Part shown: in pieces, positions 36,318-45,230 of the stretch | Layout of the letters: each line of letters begins with the position of its first letter | Position numbering within the stretch: position 1 is the stretch's first letter | DNA from: Ruegeria atlantica | GTDB taxonomy: Bacteria > Pseudomonadota > Alphaproteobacteria > Rhodobacterales > Rhodobacteraceae | NCBI RefSeq assembly: GCF_013032455.1 | Contig: NZ_WQCF01000001.1 | Location: forward strand, 434,001 to 498,000 | Length of the DNA stretch: 64,000 bases | Reading direction: 5' to 3' | Program-made: the position numbers and the translations under genes | Notes under the pieces: model-generated | Seen by the model: only the letters and a program-made list of their open reading frames with translations | Told to the model about the DNA's origin: nothing | The model's database searches: none

Positions 36318-37622
36318 TTATTCGGCAGCTTTTGCCATCGGATTGTTCGGATGCGTCGTCCAGTTGGCATAATCAGGCTGCACCTCCAAACCGGTACGCG
36401 GATCAATCTCTCCGGCTGGCATTGGTTCCATCGAGATACACCCATCAACCGGGCAGACATCCACACATAAGTTACAGGCGACGCATTCGTCATCCATAAC
36501 CTCGAACACGCGATCATCCGACATCGAGATCGCTTGGTGGCTGGTATCCTCGCACGCCGCATAGCAGCGGCCGCATTTGATGCACTGATCTTGATCGATC
36601 TTGGCCTTGGCTACGTAGTTCAAGTTCAAATATTGCCAATCGGTCACGTTCGGAACGGCCATGCCGACGATTTCCGAAACGTCCTGGTAGCCTTTTTCGT
36701 CCATCCACTTGGACAGGCCAGCCGTCAGTTCATCAATGATCTTGAACCCATAGGTCATGGCCGCTGTGCAGACTTGCACGGTGCCACAGCCCAACGCCAT
36801 GAACTCTGCCGCATCGCGCCATGTGGTTACGCCACCGATGCCGGATATCGGCAGTCCATGAGTGGCCTGCGCCCGCGAAATCTCGGACACCATCGACAGC
36901 GCGATCGGCTTCACCGCCGGACCACAATAGCCGCCATGGCTACCCTTGCCATCAATCGAAGGCTCGGGGCTGAACGTGTCCAGATTGACACTAGTGATCG
37001 AGTTGATCGTGTTGATCAGTGACACCGCATCCGCGCCACCATTTTTCGCCGCAGCTGCAGGTTTGCGAATATCAGTGATGTTCGGTGTGAGCTTCACGAT
37101 GACCGGACGGTCATAGTATTGTTTGCACCAGCGTGTGACCATCTCGATGTATTCCGGCACCTGCCCCACGGCAGACCCCATGCCGCGTTCGCTCATTCCG
37201 TGCGGGCAACCAAAGTTCAGTTCGATCCCATCTGCGCCAGTCTCAGCCACACGCGGCAGGATGGCCTTCCACGCCTCTTCCTCGCATGGCACCATGATCG
37301 AGGCGATCAGAGCGCGGTCCGGATAGTCGGCCTTGACCCGCGCCATTTCTTCAAGGTTCACCTCAAGTGGGCGGTCGGTGATCAGTTCGATATTGTTCAA
37401 GCCCAGCAGTCGGCGATCCGCGCCATAGATCGCGCCATACCGAGGCCCGTTCACGTTCACGACCGGAGGCCCCTCGGACCCCAACGTTTTCCATACGACA
37501 CCGCCCCATCCGGCCTCAAATGCGCGGCGTACATTGTATTCCTTGTCAGTCGGCGGCGCCGAGGCCAGCCAATACGGGTTCGGGCTTTCGATGCCCAGAA
37601 AGTTTGTCTTCAAATCAGCCAT
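36318..37622 (-). CDS. preA: NAD-dependent dihydropyrimidine dehydrogenase, PreA subunit
   Basis: This subunit reduces uracil and thymine with electrons from PreT. The 434-residue protein has an FMN-binding dihydroorotate-dehydrogenase-like barrel (1-300) with NFGCPHGMSERGMG, where the cysteine is near the catalytic loop. It ends with two [4Fe-4S] clusters: CIKCGRCYAAC and CVACNLCVDVCP. An AGGGAGG ribosome site precedes ATG 37622. It follows preT by about 65 nt on the same strand. Confidence 0.95.
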   Translation of the reverse strand: MADLKTNFLGIESPNPYWLASAPPTDKEYNVRRAFEAGWGGVVWKTLGSEGPPVVNVNGPRYGAIYGADRRLLGLNNIELITDRPLEVNLEEMARVKADYPDRALIASIMVPCEEEAWKAILPRVAETGADGIELNFGCPHGMSERGMGSAVGQVPEYIEMVTRWCKQYYDRPVIVKLTPNITDIRKPAAAAKNGGADAVSLINTINSITSVNLDTFSPEPSIDGKGSHGGYCGPAVKPIALSMVSEISRAQATHGLPISGIGGVTTWRDAAEFMALGCGTVQVCTAAMTYGFKIIDELTAGLSKWMDEKGYQDVSEIVGMAVPNVTDWQYLNLNYVAKAKIDQDQCIKCGRCYAACEDTSHQAISMSDDRVFEVMDDECVACNLCVDVCPVDGCISMEPMPAGEIDPRTGLEVQPDYANWTTHPNNPMAKAAE

Positions 37623-37691
37623 TTATCCGGCCTCCCTGATGCAGATCAGCATCTTCATCTTTTCCCAAATACTCACAGCGCAACTTCACCG

Positions 37692-39026
37692 TTACGCGGT
37701 CAGGCTTGCGTGGATGTCCATCGCGGCATCACGACCCTCAGCCACGGCAGTCACAGTCAAGTCTTCTCCACCCGCCGCACAGTCACCCCCGGCCCAGACG
37801 CCGTCTATCGAGGTGCGTCCTGCCCCTGTCACAGCGATCTTGTTACCAGCCAGCGCCAAACCGTCCGGTGCACCCTCCAGCGTCTGACCAATCGCCTTGA
37901 GAACCTGATCCGCAGCCAAACGGATCGTTTCTCCTGTGCCTGTCAGTTGACCATCCTGACTGGAAGTATACTCCAATTCGATCTCTACCGCCGCCCCGTT
38001 TCCGTGCACGGCGACCGGCTGCACATTGGTCATGATCTTGACGCCATGCGATGCGGCCAGGTCTTGTTCGTATTTACTGGCCCCCATGGCATCACGGCCA
38101 CGGCGATAGGCGATAGTGACATGTTCAGCGCCCAGCAGACTGGACTTCACCGCCGCGTCCACTGCGGTCATGCCGCCACCGATAACAACCACGTTGCGCC
38201 CCACCGGCAAGCTTGCAAGATCAGAAGCCTGACGCACATCCGAGATGAAATCGACGGCAAACCGAACGCCGTCCTTCTCTGCCCCTTGCGCCCGCAGAGC
38301 GTTCACTCCGGCCAATCCAATGGAAAGGAATACCGCGTCGTAGTTTTCAACCAGACCGTCCAGCGAGATGCCCTCGCCCAGAACCGAGCCCGACTCGATG
38401 GTGATGCCACCGATCTTAAGCAACCACTCCACCTCAGCCTGCGCAAAGTCATTGGTCGATTTGTAAGCAGCGATACCATATTCATTCAGGCCGCCCGGTT
38501 TTGGCTTGCTTTCATGAATCACGACATCATGACCCAGCATCGCTAACCTATGTGCACAAGCGAGACCTGCTGGCCCTGCCCCCACTACAGCGATGGTTTT
38601 GCCGGTTAGTGCGGCCCGCGCAAACGGATGATCACCCGATGCCATCACGCTGTCCGTCGCATAACGCTGCAGTCGGCCAATCTCAACCGGAGCCCCCTCG
38701 GCGGTTTCACGCACACAGGCCTCTTCGCACAGTGTTTCGGTCGGGCAAACCCGGGCGCACATGCCGCCCAAGATATTCTGCGCCAGAATGGTCTCGCCTG
38801 CGGCTTCGGGTTGTCCGGCCTGAATCTGGCGCATGAACAGCGGAATATCGATATCCGTCGGACAAGCCGTCACACATGGCGCGTCATAGCAGAAATAGCA
38901 CCGATCTGCGGCCACAGCGGCCTCATGTGCGGCCAATGGTGGATGCAGATCAGTAAAATTCGAGGTCAGTTCATCGCTGGAAAGCCGCCCGGAAACAATG
39001 CCGGGGGCCATCTGGCCCTGTGCCAT
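37692..39026 (-). CDS. preT: NAD-dependent dihydropyrimidine dehydrogenase, PreT subunit
   Basis: This FAD/Fe-S subunit passes electrons from NAD(P)H to PreA. The 444-residue protein has N-terminal cysteine motifs CYFCYDAPCVTACP and CARVCPTETLCEEAC. These are followed by GxGxxG dinucleotide folds, VVGAGPAGLACAHRL for FAD and VVIGGGMTAVDAA for NAD. ATG 39026 is preceded by AGGGAG; the upstream in-frame ATG 39074 lacks a ribosome site. About 60 nt upstream lies a weaker RutR-like site. Confidence 0.94.
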   Translation of the reverse strand: MAQGQMAPGIVSGRLSSDELTSNFTDLHPPLAAHEAAVAADRCYFCYDAPCVTACPTDIDIPLFMRQIQAGQPEAAGETILAQNILGGMCARVCPTETLCEEACVRETAEGAPVEIGRLQRYATDSVMASGDHPFARAALTGKTIAVVGAGPAGLACAHRLAMLGHDVVIHESKPKPGGLNEYGIAAYKSTNDFAQAEVEWLLKIGGITIESGSVLGEGISLDGLVENYDAVFLSIGLAGVNALRAQGAEKDGVRFAVDFISDVRQASDLASLPVGRNVVVIGGGMTAVDAAVKSSLLGAEHVTIAYRRGRDAMGASKYEQDLAASHGVKIMTNVQPVAVHGNGAAVEIELEYTSSQDGQLTGTGETIRLAADQVLKAIGQTLEGAPDGLALAGNKIAVTGAGRTSIDGVWAGGDCAAGGEDLTVTAVAEGRDAAMDIHASLTA

Positions 39027-39082
39027 CGCTCTACTCCCTGTAGATATGTTTGTTATGATCTCAGCTTGCCACAATTAAATTT

Positions 39083-39098
39083 TTTATCAATTGGTAAA
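39083..39098. promoter_or_regulatory. degenerate RutR-like operator upstream of preT
   Basis: TTTATCAATTGGTAAA matches 11 of the 14 fixed positions of the RutR consensus and is nearly palindromic. It sits in an AT-rich stretch 57 nt before preT, where a repressor site is expected. Confidence 0.5.
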
Positions 39099-39346
39099 AT
39101 TTATAAAATCACCAAAAACTCGAAAAACCCGGTCTTTTTGGCCAAACTCCAACTAAAACCGCCTGTTTTTCTGGCAATACGAGGCCCCAGCTTACACAGA
39201 CAACCGCGCGCAAGCCTCAATTTGCTTGCATTTCACACGATTGCGAAGCTTCCACGTATCTGGTTTTGACGGGCAATGCTGCGTGCTGTAGGTCGAAGAT
39301 AACCCGAGCAGCGCCGGTCAGCGGCCACGAAACCGAAAGTCATCCG

Positions 39347-40342
39347 ATGCAGGCCAGCACCCCAAAATTCAACATCGTCATCATCGGGCAAAACAACCGA
39401 TTACAGTACGAAGCGCTTTTGTTTGCAGCCTCTCTGCGCCATAGTTCGCCGAATTTCACGGGCCGGTTGTTTGTTACCGTACCGCAGCCCGGCCCGCGAT
39501 GGCAGCAAGACCCAAGCATCCAAAATGAAGACGTTCTTAAAGCTTTGCGGCAGTTGGATGCCGAAATACTGCCTTTTGACAATCACGTCTTTGGTCAAAG
39601 CTATCCCTATGGGAACAAGATAGAAGCACTACTGGCCCTGCCCGAAGGTGAACCCTTTGTATTCTTCGACAGTGATACATTGATCACCGGAGATCTGACG
39701 TCTGTACCCTTCGATTTCAGCCACCCCGGCGCTTCGCAGAACGTCGAAGGCACGTGGCCAAAGCCAACGCTTTATGGCCCCGGCTTTGATGGCATTTGGA
39801 ACGCCCTGTACCGTCGCTTTGATCTGGATTTCGAAAGCTCGCAGGATACCAGTCAGCCAATGGATTACTGGCGACGCTATCTGTATTTCAACGCGGGCTA
39901 TTTCTTTTATTCCTGCCCGCGGCGGTTCGGAGAGCGGTTTCTGGACTATGCCCGCACGATTCGGGATGAAGATATCCCGGAACTGGCCGGGCAGAACCTT
40001 GATCCCTGGTTGGATCAGGCAGCGTTGCCCTTGGTCGTGCACTCCTTCGGCGGGGGGCGCGATGCCCTGCCCGCTGGGCTGCTGGACGGTTCCGTTAGTT
40101 GTCACTACCGCCTGTTTCCGCTGCTTTATGCCCGTGAAAGCGACCATGTGATTGAGGTTTTGGAAACCGTGGCGGCCCCCAACCGGGTCAAAAAAGTGCT
40201 CAAGGGCTATGACCCGATCAAAAAGTTGGTTCTACAACGAAAGGGCCACAAGATCCGGGCGCTGTTCGACCGGGAAAACCTGCCACAACGAGAGCAGGCA
40301 ATTCGCAATACGATCAGGAACAACGGCCTGTGGATGCGCTGA
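39347..40342 (+). CDS. GT-A fold glycosyltransferase-like protein
   Basis: This 331-residue protein has a Rossmann-type start (KFNIVIIGQNNRLQYEALLFAASLR) and a DxD-type metal site in FVFFDSDTLITGDL near residue 108. A family of such proteins in the Rhodobacterales is annotated as nucleotide-sugar transferase. There is no signal peptide or clear helix. ATG 39347 is chosen; an upstream frame from 39266 is cysteine- and basic-rich and unlike the family. No polysaccharide genes are nearby, so the acceptor is unknown. Confidence 0.78.
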   Translation: MQASTPKFNIVIIGQNNRLQYEALLFAASLRHSSPNFTGRLFVTVPQPGPRWQQDPSIQNEDVLKALRQLDAEILPFDNHVFGQSYPYGNKIEALLALPEGEPFVFFDSDTLITGDLTSVPFDFSHPGASQNVEGTWPKPTLYGPGFDGIWNALYRRFDLDFESSQDTSQPMDYWRRYLYFNAGYFFYSCPRRFGERFLDYARTIRDEDIPELAGQNLDPWLDQAALPLVVHSFGGGRDALPAGLLDGSVSCHYRLFPLLYARESDHVIEVLETVAAPNRVKKVLKGYDPIKKLVLQRKGHKIRALFDRENLPQREQAIRNTIRNNGLWMR

Positions 40343-40414
40343 CTGGGTTGTTGTGCGAAGGCCTGCAATCGCCTAGAGATTCTGCAACACACATTCCAAC
40401 AGGAGATTTTAAGG

Positions 40415-41707
40415 ATGTCTGACGGCCCTACCTACGGTTTTGACACACTGCAAATTCACGCGGGCGCACGGCCTGACCCGGCAACAGGGGCGCGTCAGAC
40501 TCCGATTTACCAAACAACGGCTTATGTATTCCGCGACGCTGATCACGCGGCTGCCCTGTTCAACCTGCAAGAGGTGGGCTTTATCTATTCCCGCCTGACC
40601 AACCCGACCGTGGCTGTTCTGCAGGAACGCATCGCCACGCTGGAAGGTGGCGTTGGCGCGGTATGCTGTTCCTCGGGGCACGCGGCGCAGATCATGGCGT
40701 TGTTCCCGCTGATGGGGCCGGGATGCAACGTGGTCGCTTCCACGCGTCTTTATGGCGGCACTGTTACGCAGTTCAGCCAGACCATCAAACGTTTCGGCTG
40801 GTCGGCCAAGTTCGTCGACACCGACGATCTGGACGCTGTCAAAGACGCAATTGACGAGAACACCCGCGCAGTGTTCTGCGAGTCCATCGCCAACCCCGGC
40901 GGCTATGTCACCGATATCCGCGCGCTGGCAGATGTGGCCGACGCAGCGGGCATTCCACTGATCGTGGACAACACCTCGGCCACTCCGTACCTGTGCCGCC
41001 CGATTGAACACGGCGCGACTCTGGTGGTGCATTCGACAACCAAGTATCTGACCGGAAACGGCACAGTCACTGGTGGCTGCATCGTGGATTCGGGCAAGTT
41101 CGACTGGTCGGCGAATGACAAGTTCCCCTCGCTCAGCGAACCGGAACAGGCCTATCACGGTCTGAAGTTTCACGAAACGTTCGGCCCACTGGCATTTACC
41201 TTCCACGGAATCGCAATCGGCCTGCGCGATCTGGGCATGACCATGAATCCGCAAGCGGCGCATTACACCCTGATGGGGATCGAAACCCTGTCCCTGCGGA
41301 TGGAACGCCACGTAGAGAACGCTCAGAAGATCGCCGCCTGGCTCGAAGCCGATGACCGCGTGGAATATGTCACGTATGCTGGCCTACCCTCTTCGCCGTA
41401 TCATGACCGGGTCAAAGCGCAGTACAAGAAGGGTGCCGGGGCGCTATTCACCTTTGCAGTCAAGGGTGGGTATGACGCCTGCATCAAGCTGGTCAATGCG
41501 CTGGAAATCTTTAGCCATGTGGCCAATCTGGGCGATGCGCGGTCGTTGATTATTCACTCAGCCTCGACCACTCACCGCCAACTGACACCCGAACAGCAAG
41601 AGGCTGCAGGGGCCGGACCGGGTGTCGTTCGAGTGTCCATCGGCATCGAAGACGCTGACGATCTGATTGCCGATCTGGATCAGGCGCTGGCCAAAGCTAC
41701 GGCTTGA
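40415..41707 (+). CDS. metY: O-acetylhomoserine aminocarboxypropyltransferase (MetY)
   Basis: This PLP enzyme converts O-acetylhomoserine and sulfide to homocysteine. The 430-residue protein has the gamma-family features: TPIYQTTAYVFRDADHAAALF, FIYSRLTNPTVAVL, VDNTSATPYLCRP, and the PLP lysine in HSTTKYLTGNG. AGGAG and AAGG precede ATG 40415. No SAM-II or SAM/SAH-type element can be seen in the 72-nt leader. The next gene begins on the base after its stop. Confidence 0.94.
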   Translation: MSDGPTYGFDTLQIHAGARPDPATGARQTPIYQTTAYVFRDADHAAALFNLQEVGFIYSRLTNPTVAVLQERIATLEGGVGAVCCSSGHAAQIMALFPLMGPGCNVVASTRLYGGTVTQFSQTIKRFGWSAKFVDTDDLDAVKDAIDENTRAVFCESIANPGGYVTDIRALADVADAAGIPLIVDNTSATPYLCRPIEHGATLVVHSTTKYLTGNGTVTGGCIVDSGKFDWSANDKFPSLSEPEQAYHGLKFHETFGPLAFTFHGIAIGLRDLGMTMNPQAAHYTLMGIETLSLRMERHVENAQKIAAWLEADDRVEYVTYAGLPSSPYHDRVKAQYKKGAGALFTFAVKGGYDACIKLVNALEIFSHVANLGDARSLIIHSASTTHRQLTPEQQEAAGAGPGVVRVSIGIEDADDLIADLDQALAKATA

Positions 41708-42421
41708 ATGATGAGCGGACACGACACCAACGACCTAGGCCAACCCATCGGCCAGCCGGTTTCGGGCGATTTTCCACGCCCGACACCGCCGTACACTCCG
41801 ATGAACGGCCAATATTGTTCCGTCGTACCGCTGGACATTAATCGGCACGCGCCCGGTCTTTACCGGGCCTTCGCCAATGACACGGACGGTCGCAACTGGA
41901 CTTATCTGCCCTATGGACCGTTTGACAGTGAGCAGGATTTTGTTGACTGGACCCGCACGACCTGTATCGACGCCGATCCGATGTTCCACACCGTGTTGAA
42001 TAGAAATGACACGCCTGTTGGCATGGCCTCGTTTCTGCGGATTGAACCAGCGGCGGGCGTGGTCGAAGTTGGCCATATCCACTTTTCACCCTTGCTGCAG
42101 CGCAGTCCGAAATCAACCGAGACCATGTTCCTGATGATGCGCCGTGTGTTCGACGAGTTGGGATATCGCAGATACGAATGGAAATGTGATGCACTAAATG
42201 CCCCATCCTGCCGCGCGGCTGAGCGCTTGGGCTTTACCTTCGAGGGCATTTTCCGTCAGGCGACCCATTACAAAGGCCGCAATCGGGATACGGCGTGGTA
42301 CTCGATCCTCGACACCGAGTGGCCCCGTATTCGCACCGCGTTCGAGGCTTGGTTGTCTCCGGACAATTTTGATCAGGCGGGCCAGCAACGCGAACCGCTG
42401 AAAGCCCGTGCTGAGGGTTAG
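41708..42421 (+). CDS. GNAT family acetyltransferase, RimJ/RimL-like
   Basis: This 237-residue acetyltransferase has the acetyl-CoA loop region around KSTETMFLMMRRVFDELGYRRYEWKCDALNAPSCRAAERLGF, with the typical N-x-x-S-x-x-x-A-x-x-x-G-F pattern. The N-terminal 30 residues are proline-rich and flexible. It starts directly after the metY stop and probably depends on it for translation. Its 3' end overlaps the convergent SIMPL gene by 4 nt. Substrate unknown. Confidence 0.9.
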   Translation: MMSGHDTNDLGQPIGQPVSGDFPRPTPPYTPMNGQYCSVVPLDINRHAPGLYRAFANDTDGRNWTYLPYGPFDSEQDFVDWTRTTCIDADPMFHTVLNRNDTPVGMASFLRIEPAAGVVEVGHIHFSPLLQRSPKSTETMFLMMRRVFDELGYRRYEWKCDALNAPSCRAAERLGFTFEGIFRQATHYKGRNRDTAWYSILDTEWPRIRTAFEAWLSPDNFDQAGQQREPLKARAEG

Positions 42422-43113
42422 TCGGAAATCCCGAATTCCATAGAGACATTGACCGAGACTGATACTTCGCCACCAGCTACGGGGACGCCACCACCTTCAG
42501 CCATGGCCATGGCACGCATCTGCGGCGCAGGGCGGACGCCACCTACCAGTTCGCTGATTTGCTGAACTTCACCCAAAGAAACGTTGGCCGCCTGCGCCAG
42601 TTGCTCGGCTTTTGCGGTCGCCTCGGCCACGGCCTTGGCACGCGCCTGCGCCTGTAGTGGTGCAGGATCCTGCACGCCAAAGCTCAGCCCCCCAAAATTG
42701 TTGGCCCCGTCATGAATAACTGCATCCATGATCGTTCCAAGTTGCGTCAGGTCACGAACGCGGACCTGAACATTGTTGGAGGCGACAAAGCCGGAAATCT
42801 CGGGCCGTTCGCCGCTTGAATTGTTGCGCCCGGACCAGACCGGAGACAGCGACAGATCGCGGGTCTGAACGTCCCGGGCTTCGATCCCCATGTCGTCCAA
42901 TCGTTTCAGAATCTGCGCAACCGCATCGGATGTCGCCTGCATCGCAGTTGACGCTTGCGGATCTTCATTCGTCACCCCCAATGTTATGGTTGCCATGTCA
43001 GGCGCGGCCTGAACAGTGCCGACGGCATCCACCGTGATGCGACGTTCTTCCGCATGGGCCAAACCTGCTGCGGTCACGGCCATCAATGCGACCAGAAAAG
43101 CGATTTTCTTCAA
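42418..43113 (-). CDS. SIMPL-domain (DUF541) periplasmic protein
   Basis: This 231-residue exported protein has a signal peptide (1-22, ending GLAHAEE) and a DUF541 domain starting RRITVDAVGTVQAAPDMATITLGV. The best start is TTG 43113: GGAGGG lies 6 nt upstream and the signal peptide follows. ATG 43170 would put 19 extra residues in front of the signal. Family members have been linked to oxidative-stress tolerance, but the biochemical role is open. Confidence 0.88.
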   Translation of the reverse strand: MKKIAFLVALMAVTAAGLAHAEERRITVDAVGTVQAAPDMATITLGVTNEDPQASTAMQATSDAVAQILKRLDDMGIEARDVQTRDLSLSPVWSGRNNSSGERPEISGFVASNNVQVRVRDLTQLGTIMDAVIHDGANNFGGLSFGVQDPAPLQAQARAKAVAEATAKAEQLAQAANVSLGEVQQISELVGGVRPAPQMRAMAMAEGGGVPVAGGEVSVSVNVSMEFGISD

Positions 43114-43277
43114 GGTCTTCCCTCCAAATTCCTCATAATCAACATGGGGACAGCACGGCCCGTTGAACAAGGGGAAGCTTTTGCTTTTTCTTTCCCTCGG
43201 CGGGTTCCTGCTTTAATGTCAGCCTGCGGACGAGAAGTCGTTTGCATTGATGCTGACAATTATGGTTCCACGGGAAT

Positions 43278-45185
43278 ATGAAACCCGCCTTTGCGCTGTC
43301 TTTTTCTTCAACCGCAATATCTGTGCACCACCAATCGGATGACGATTGGTTCTGTATTGGTGAGGTTGCTCTGGACGCGCCAGACTTGAACGCGCAGTTG
43401 CACGCGTTGCGGGACAAAGCCTTTGCCTTGGAAAACAATCTAAGCTGCAAACTCATGCTTCCAACTGATCAGGTTCGCTTCGTGTCGACAGAGGCAGACG
43501 GGCAAACCTCCGAGGAAAGCACGCGTCAGATGCAAGCTGCGCTGGCTGAATCCACACCCTATTCGATTGATGAGCTGGTCTTTGACACAGCAACCGTCGG
43601 CACCACTATCTATTTGGCCGCCGTCACAAAACAAACATTGGACGAGGCGCGTGATTTTGCATCAGAGCACGGTTTCGTTCCGGTTCAGTTCGCCGCCGAA
43701 TCCGAGCCTGAAGATTTCCCGACCGAAGCGCTGTTTCTGGCACCTGAAGGTCCGGTAAGCCCAAGTGAAACCTCCCTCGAGACAGATGCAAACGAGGCGA
43801 CCGATCCGACGCCGACGGCCCACCCCATTGCGGATATGACGCCCCCAGAGGCGTTCCGGTCGGCACCAGAAGCTGGCGCTCGCGCCAAAGCGTCCACAGA
43901 TTTGCCTGCAAAACGTTACGCTATCCCGGCAGCAGTTGCTTTTACCGTCGCAGTGGTATTGGGCGTCTGGGTGCTGAGCGGATCGGATGACGCTGACCAG
44001 TCGATCCCACAAACAGCACAAACCGACGACAAACCTCTGGCGGAGGATACCCAGCCAGATATCGTTGCAGAGGTCTTGAGCGAAATCGAAGAGCCTCCCC
44101 TAGAAACCACCGAAGTAGACGCTGAAGCCGCCTCATCCGAGCCTAGCCTGCCAGATTCCACCGAGGCGCCTCAGCCTGAACTGTCACCCACGGATGCCGC
44201 GATCCTTGAGGCGTTAAACGTCGCACCGACAATTGTCCAAGAGGTCACTCGCGACCCGGAACCACAGGGCCTTCCACCTCAAACCGGCATTTCCGTTTCA
44301 GTCCCTGCGCCACTGGCAGCCCCGGCACTTCACAGTGAGGAAGAGCCCTATCTGGCCTCCGTCGACAACTCCAACTTATCCAATGATGCCATTGCCTTGC
44401 CCCCGGTCGAAAGCTTTGACACCGACGCCCCCTTTGAACAGGTCGCGCCGCCCGGCGTTGCGGGCACCCGGTTTGAACTGGATGATCGTGGTCTGGTCAC
44501 ACCCAGCATTGAAGGTACACCGAATCCGTCAGGGGTTACTATTTACCTTGGCCGGCCATCAAAAGTACCGCCTGAACCGCCTGTACGTTTCGAACAGGAA
44601 CCTGAACCTGAAGGCACCTCGGACAGGTTGGCCGAGCTGCGCCCGAAACCGCGCCCTAGCAACCTGATTGAGCGTTTCGAGCGGCAGCAATTGGGCGGTC
44701 GTACGCTTGAGGAGCTTGCTGTTCTACGCCCCAAGAAGCGCCCCGAATCGCTGCAGCAAAAAGTAATCGACTACACTCCAACCGCTCTTGCCGTCGTCCG
44801 CGTACCACGCCCAAAACCGCGCCCTGCGGGGTTGGCACCATCCTCGGGAACCCAAACTGCCAACCTGGGCTCAACGGCTGCCATTGTTCAGGACGAGGCT
44901 GGGTCGTTCCAGCCCAAGGCTGTTGCACCCAAAATCCCATCTACCGCATCCGTCGCACGGCAAGCGACGATCGACAATGCGCTGAACTTGCGCAAACTGA
45001 ACCTGATCGGAGTCTACGGCACGCCTGCCAATCGCCGGGCCCTGGTGCGCTTGCCCAGCGGCCGATACAAAAAGCTGAAAGTCGGCGACAGGCTGGATGG
45101 CGGTAAGGTAATCGCGATTGGCGATACTGAGCTGCGCTATCAGAAAAAAGGTCGGAACGTGACGCTGAAAATGCCGCGCGGGTGA
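43278..45185 (+). CDS. bitopic membrane protein with GspL-like N-terminus and GspC/PilP-like C-terminus
   Basis: This 635-residue protein is modular. Residues 1-155 look like part of the actin-like cytoplasmic domain of GspL/PilM (LPTDQVRFV..., AALAESTPYSIDELVFD). One membrane helix spans 215-236. About 330 periplasmic residues are rich in Pro, Glu and Ala, with three RPKxRP motifs at 455-460, 484-489 and 511-516. The last 65 residues (571-635) look like the homology region of GspC/PilP, with NLIGVYGTPANRRALVRLPSGRYKKLKVGD. No secretion genes are adjacent. Function unknown. Confidence 0.75.
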   Translation: MKPAFALSFSSTAISVHHQSDDDWFCIGEVALDAPDLNAQLHALRDKAFALENNLSCKLMLPTDQVRFVSTEADGQTSEESTRQMQAALAESTPYSIDELVFDTATVGTTIYLAAVTKQTLDEARDFASEHGFVPVQFAAESEPEDFPTEALFLAPEGPVSPSETSLETDANEATDPTPTAHPIADMTPPEAFRSAPEAGARAKASTDLPAKRYAIPAAVAFTVAVVLGVWVLSGSDDADQSIPQTAQTDDKPLAEDTQPDIVAEVLSEIEEPPLETTEVDAEAASSEPSLPDSTEAPQPELSPTDAAILEALNVAPTIVQEVTRDPEPQGLPPQTGISVSVPAPLAAPALHSEEEPYLASVDNSNLSNDAIALPPVESFDTDAPFEQVAPPGVAGTRFELDDRGLVTPSIEGTPNPSGVTIYLGRPSKVPPEPPVRFEQEPEPEGTSDRLAELRPKPRPSNLIERFERQQLGGRTLEELAVLRPKKRPESLQQKVIDYTPTALAVVRVPRPKPRPAGLAPSSGTQTANLGSTAAIVQDEAGSFQPKAVAPKIPSTASVARQATIDNALNLRKLNLIGVYGTPANRRALVRLPSGRYKKLKVGDRLDGGKVIAIGDTELRYQKKGRNVTLKMPRG

Positions 45186-45188
45186 AGG

Positions 45189-45212
45189 TTTGGGCGGGTT
45201 ACCCCGCCCAAA
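45189..45212. terminator. bidirectional terminator between the bitopic gene and hppD
   Basis: TTTGGGCGGG pairs perfectly with CCCGCCCAAA around a TTAC loop, followed by TTGGTTTA on the plus strand and preceded by AACC on the other. It lies between convergent genes. Confidence 0.85.
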
Positions 45213-45230
45213 TTGGTTTAAGTTACGAAA

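Noticed and set aside
37119..38546. Open reading frame of about 475 codons antisense to preA/preT
   Set aside because: It crosses two well-identified genes and has no recognisable domain.
40343..40414. Possible SAM riboswitch before metY
   Set aside because: The 72-nt leader shows no SAM-II or SAM/SAH consensus or suitable pairing.
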